Part shown: in pieces, positions 61,762-64,000 of the stretch
Position numbering within the stretch: the first letter of the stretch is position 1
How the letters are laid out: each line of letters opens with the position of its first letter
Source: a bacterium
Lineage (GTDB): Bacteria > 4484-113 > JAFGCY01
Direction of reading: 5' to 3'
Length of the DNA: 64,000 bases
NCBI GenBank assembly: GCA_016932385.1
Contig: JAFGCY010000084.1
Coordinates: 31,665 to 95,664, forward strand
Position numbers and translations under genes: made by a program
The notes under the pieces: generated by a model
Seen by the model: the letters and a program-made list of their open reading frames with translations, nothing else
Told to the model about the DNA's origin: nothing
Database searches by the model: none

Positions 61762-64000
<2,239 letters not shown>

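Overview
This window is about 64 kb of GC-rich chromosomal DNA from a diderm (Gram-negative-type) bacterium. The double membrane is supported by a TamB/AsmA-type protein, a FadL/OmpP1-type porin, many lipobox lipoproteins, a Tat translocase and a Zn/Mn ABC importer. DUF3084, an M-domain-less ClpC relative, a 'quinate 5-dehydrogenase'-annotated protein and many start codons preceded directly by a -10 box recall Deinococcota, Armatimonadota or Cyanobacteria-related lineages. That placement is only an inference: I recognise no close relative. There is no rRNA, CRISPR array, prophage or insertion sequence. Two tRNAs (Val-GAC, Cys-GCA) sit near 43.4 kb.

Left part (1-20.5 kb, almost all minus strand): the 5' part of a HybA-type ferredoxin gene; a four-gene signalling operon (sigma factor, CHASE2-adenylate cyclase, STAS protein, HDOD protein); tatB-tatC; a scrambled GntR/carboxypeptidase-regulatory relic; a PASTA protein-rpe-metK-znuC-znuB cluster; a CAP lipoprotein; a zinc ribbon; a GlsB/YeaQ membrane protein; an alpha-helical protein; and the giant TamB-like protein.

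Middle (20.5-43.5 kb): an SLC45/GPH-type MFS transporter convergent with a 58-residue coiled-coil gene; a radical SAM/B12-type protein; a plus-strand operon of thioesterase, membrane-anchored beta-propeller and two small membrane proteins; an 18-cysteine secreted protein; two adjacent PPK2 kinases; a NAGPA-type phosphodiester glycosidase; a nine-haem lipoprotein cytochrome carrying dockerin-like repeats; a PKD lipoprotein; an orphan transketolase N-terminal half; an ankyrin protein; oligoendopeptidase F; a methyltransferase; and an Fn3 lipoprotein.

Right part (43.6-64 kb): a lipoprotein with carboxypeptidase-regulatory repeats, an alpha/beta-hydrolase lipoprotein, a FadL-type porin, dnaN, an HD-domain protein, a second CAP lipoprotein, a conserved 'quinate 5-dehydrogenase' family protein, a bifunctional-nuclease-domain protein, a MenA/UbiA prenyltransferase, a DinB-HEAT lipoprotein-DUF3084-secreted protein operon, a polytopic membrane protein, another lipoprotein and a ClpC-like ATPase running off the right edge.

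Three cross-cutting signals stand out. (1) Four lipoproteins (starts at 35500 minus, and 41068, 46241 and 60381 plus) share an undescribed N-terminal module with a W/F-x-G-[LV]-A-[ND]-...-W-x-W signature, joined to four different C-terminal modules. (2) About 15 genes have a TANNNT -10 hexamer 5-9 nt before the start codon and no Shine-Dalgarno sequence, which points to widespread leaderless transcription; the same TAGAAT hexamer forms a canonical 17-bp-spaced promoter in front of the tRNAs. (3) A nine-CXXCH cytochrome is fused to dockerin-like calcium loops in one lipoprotein.
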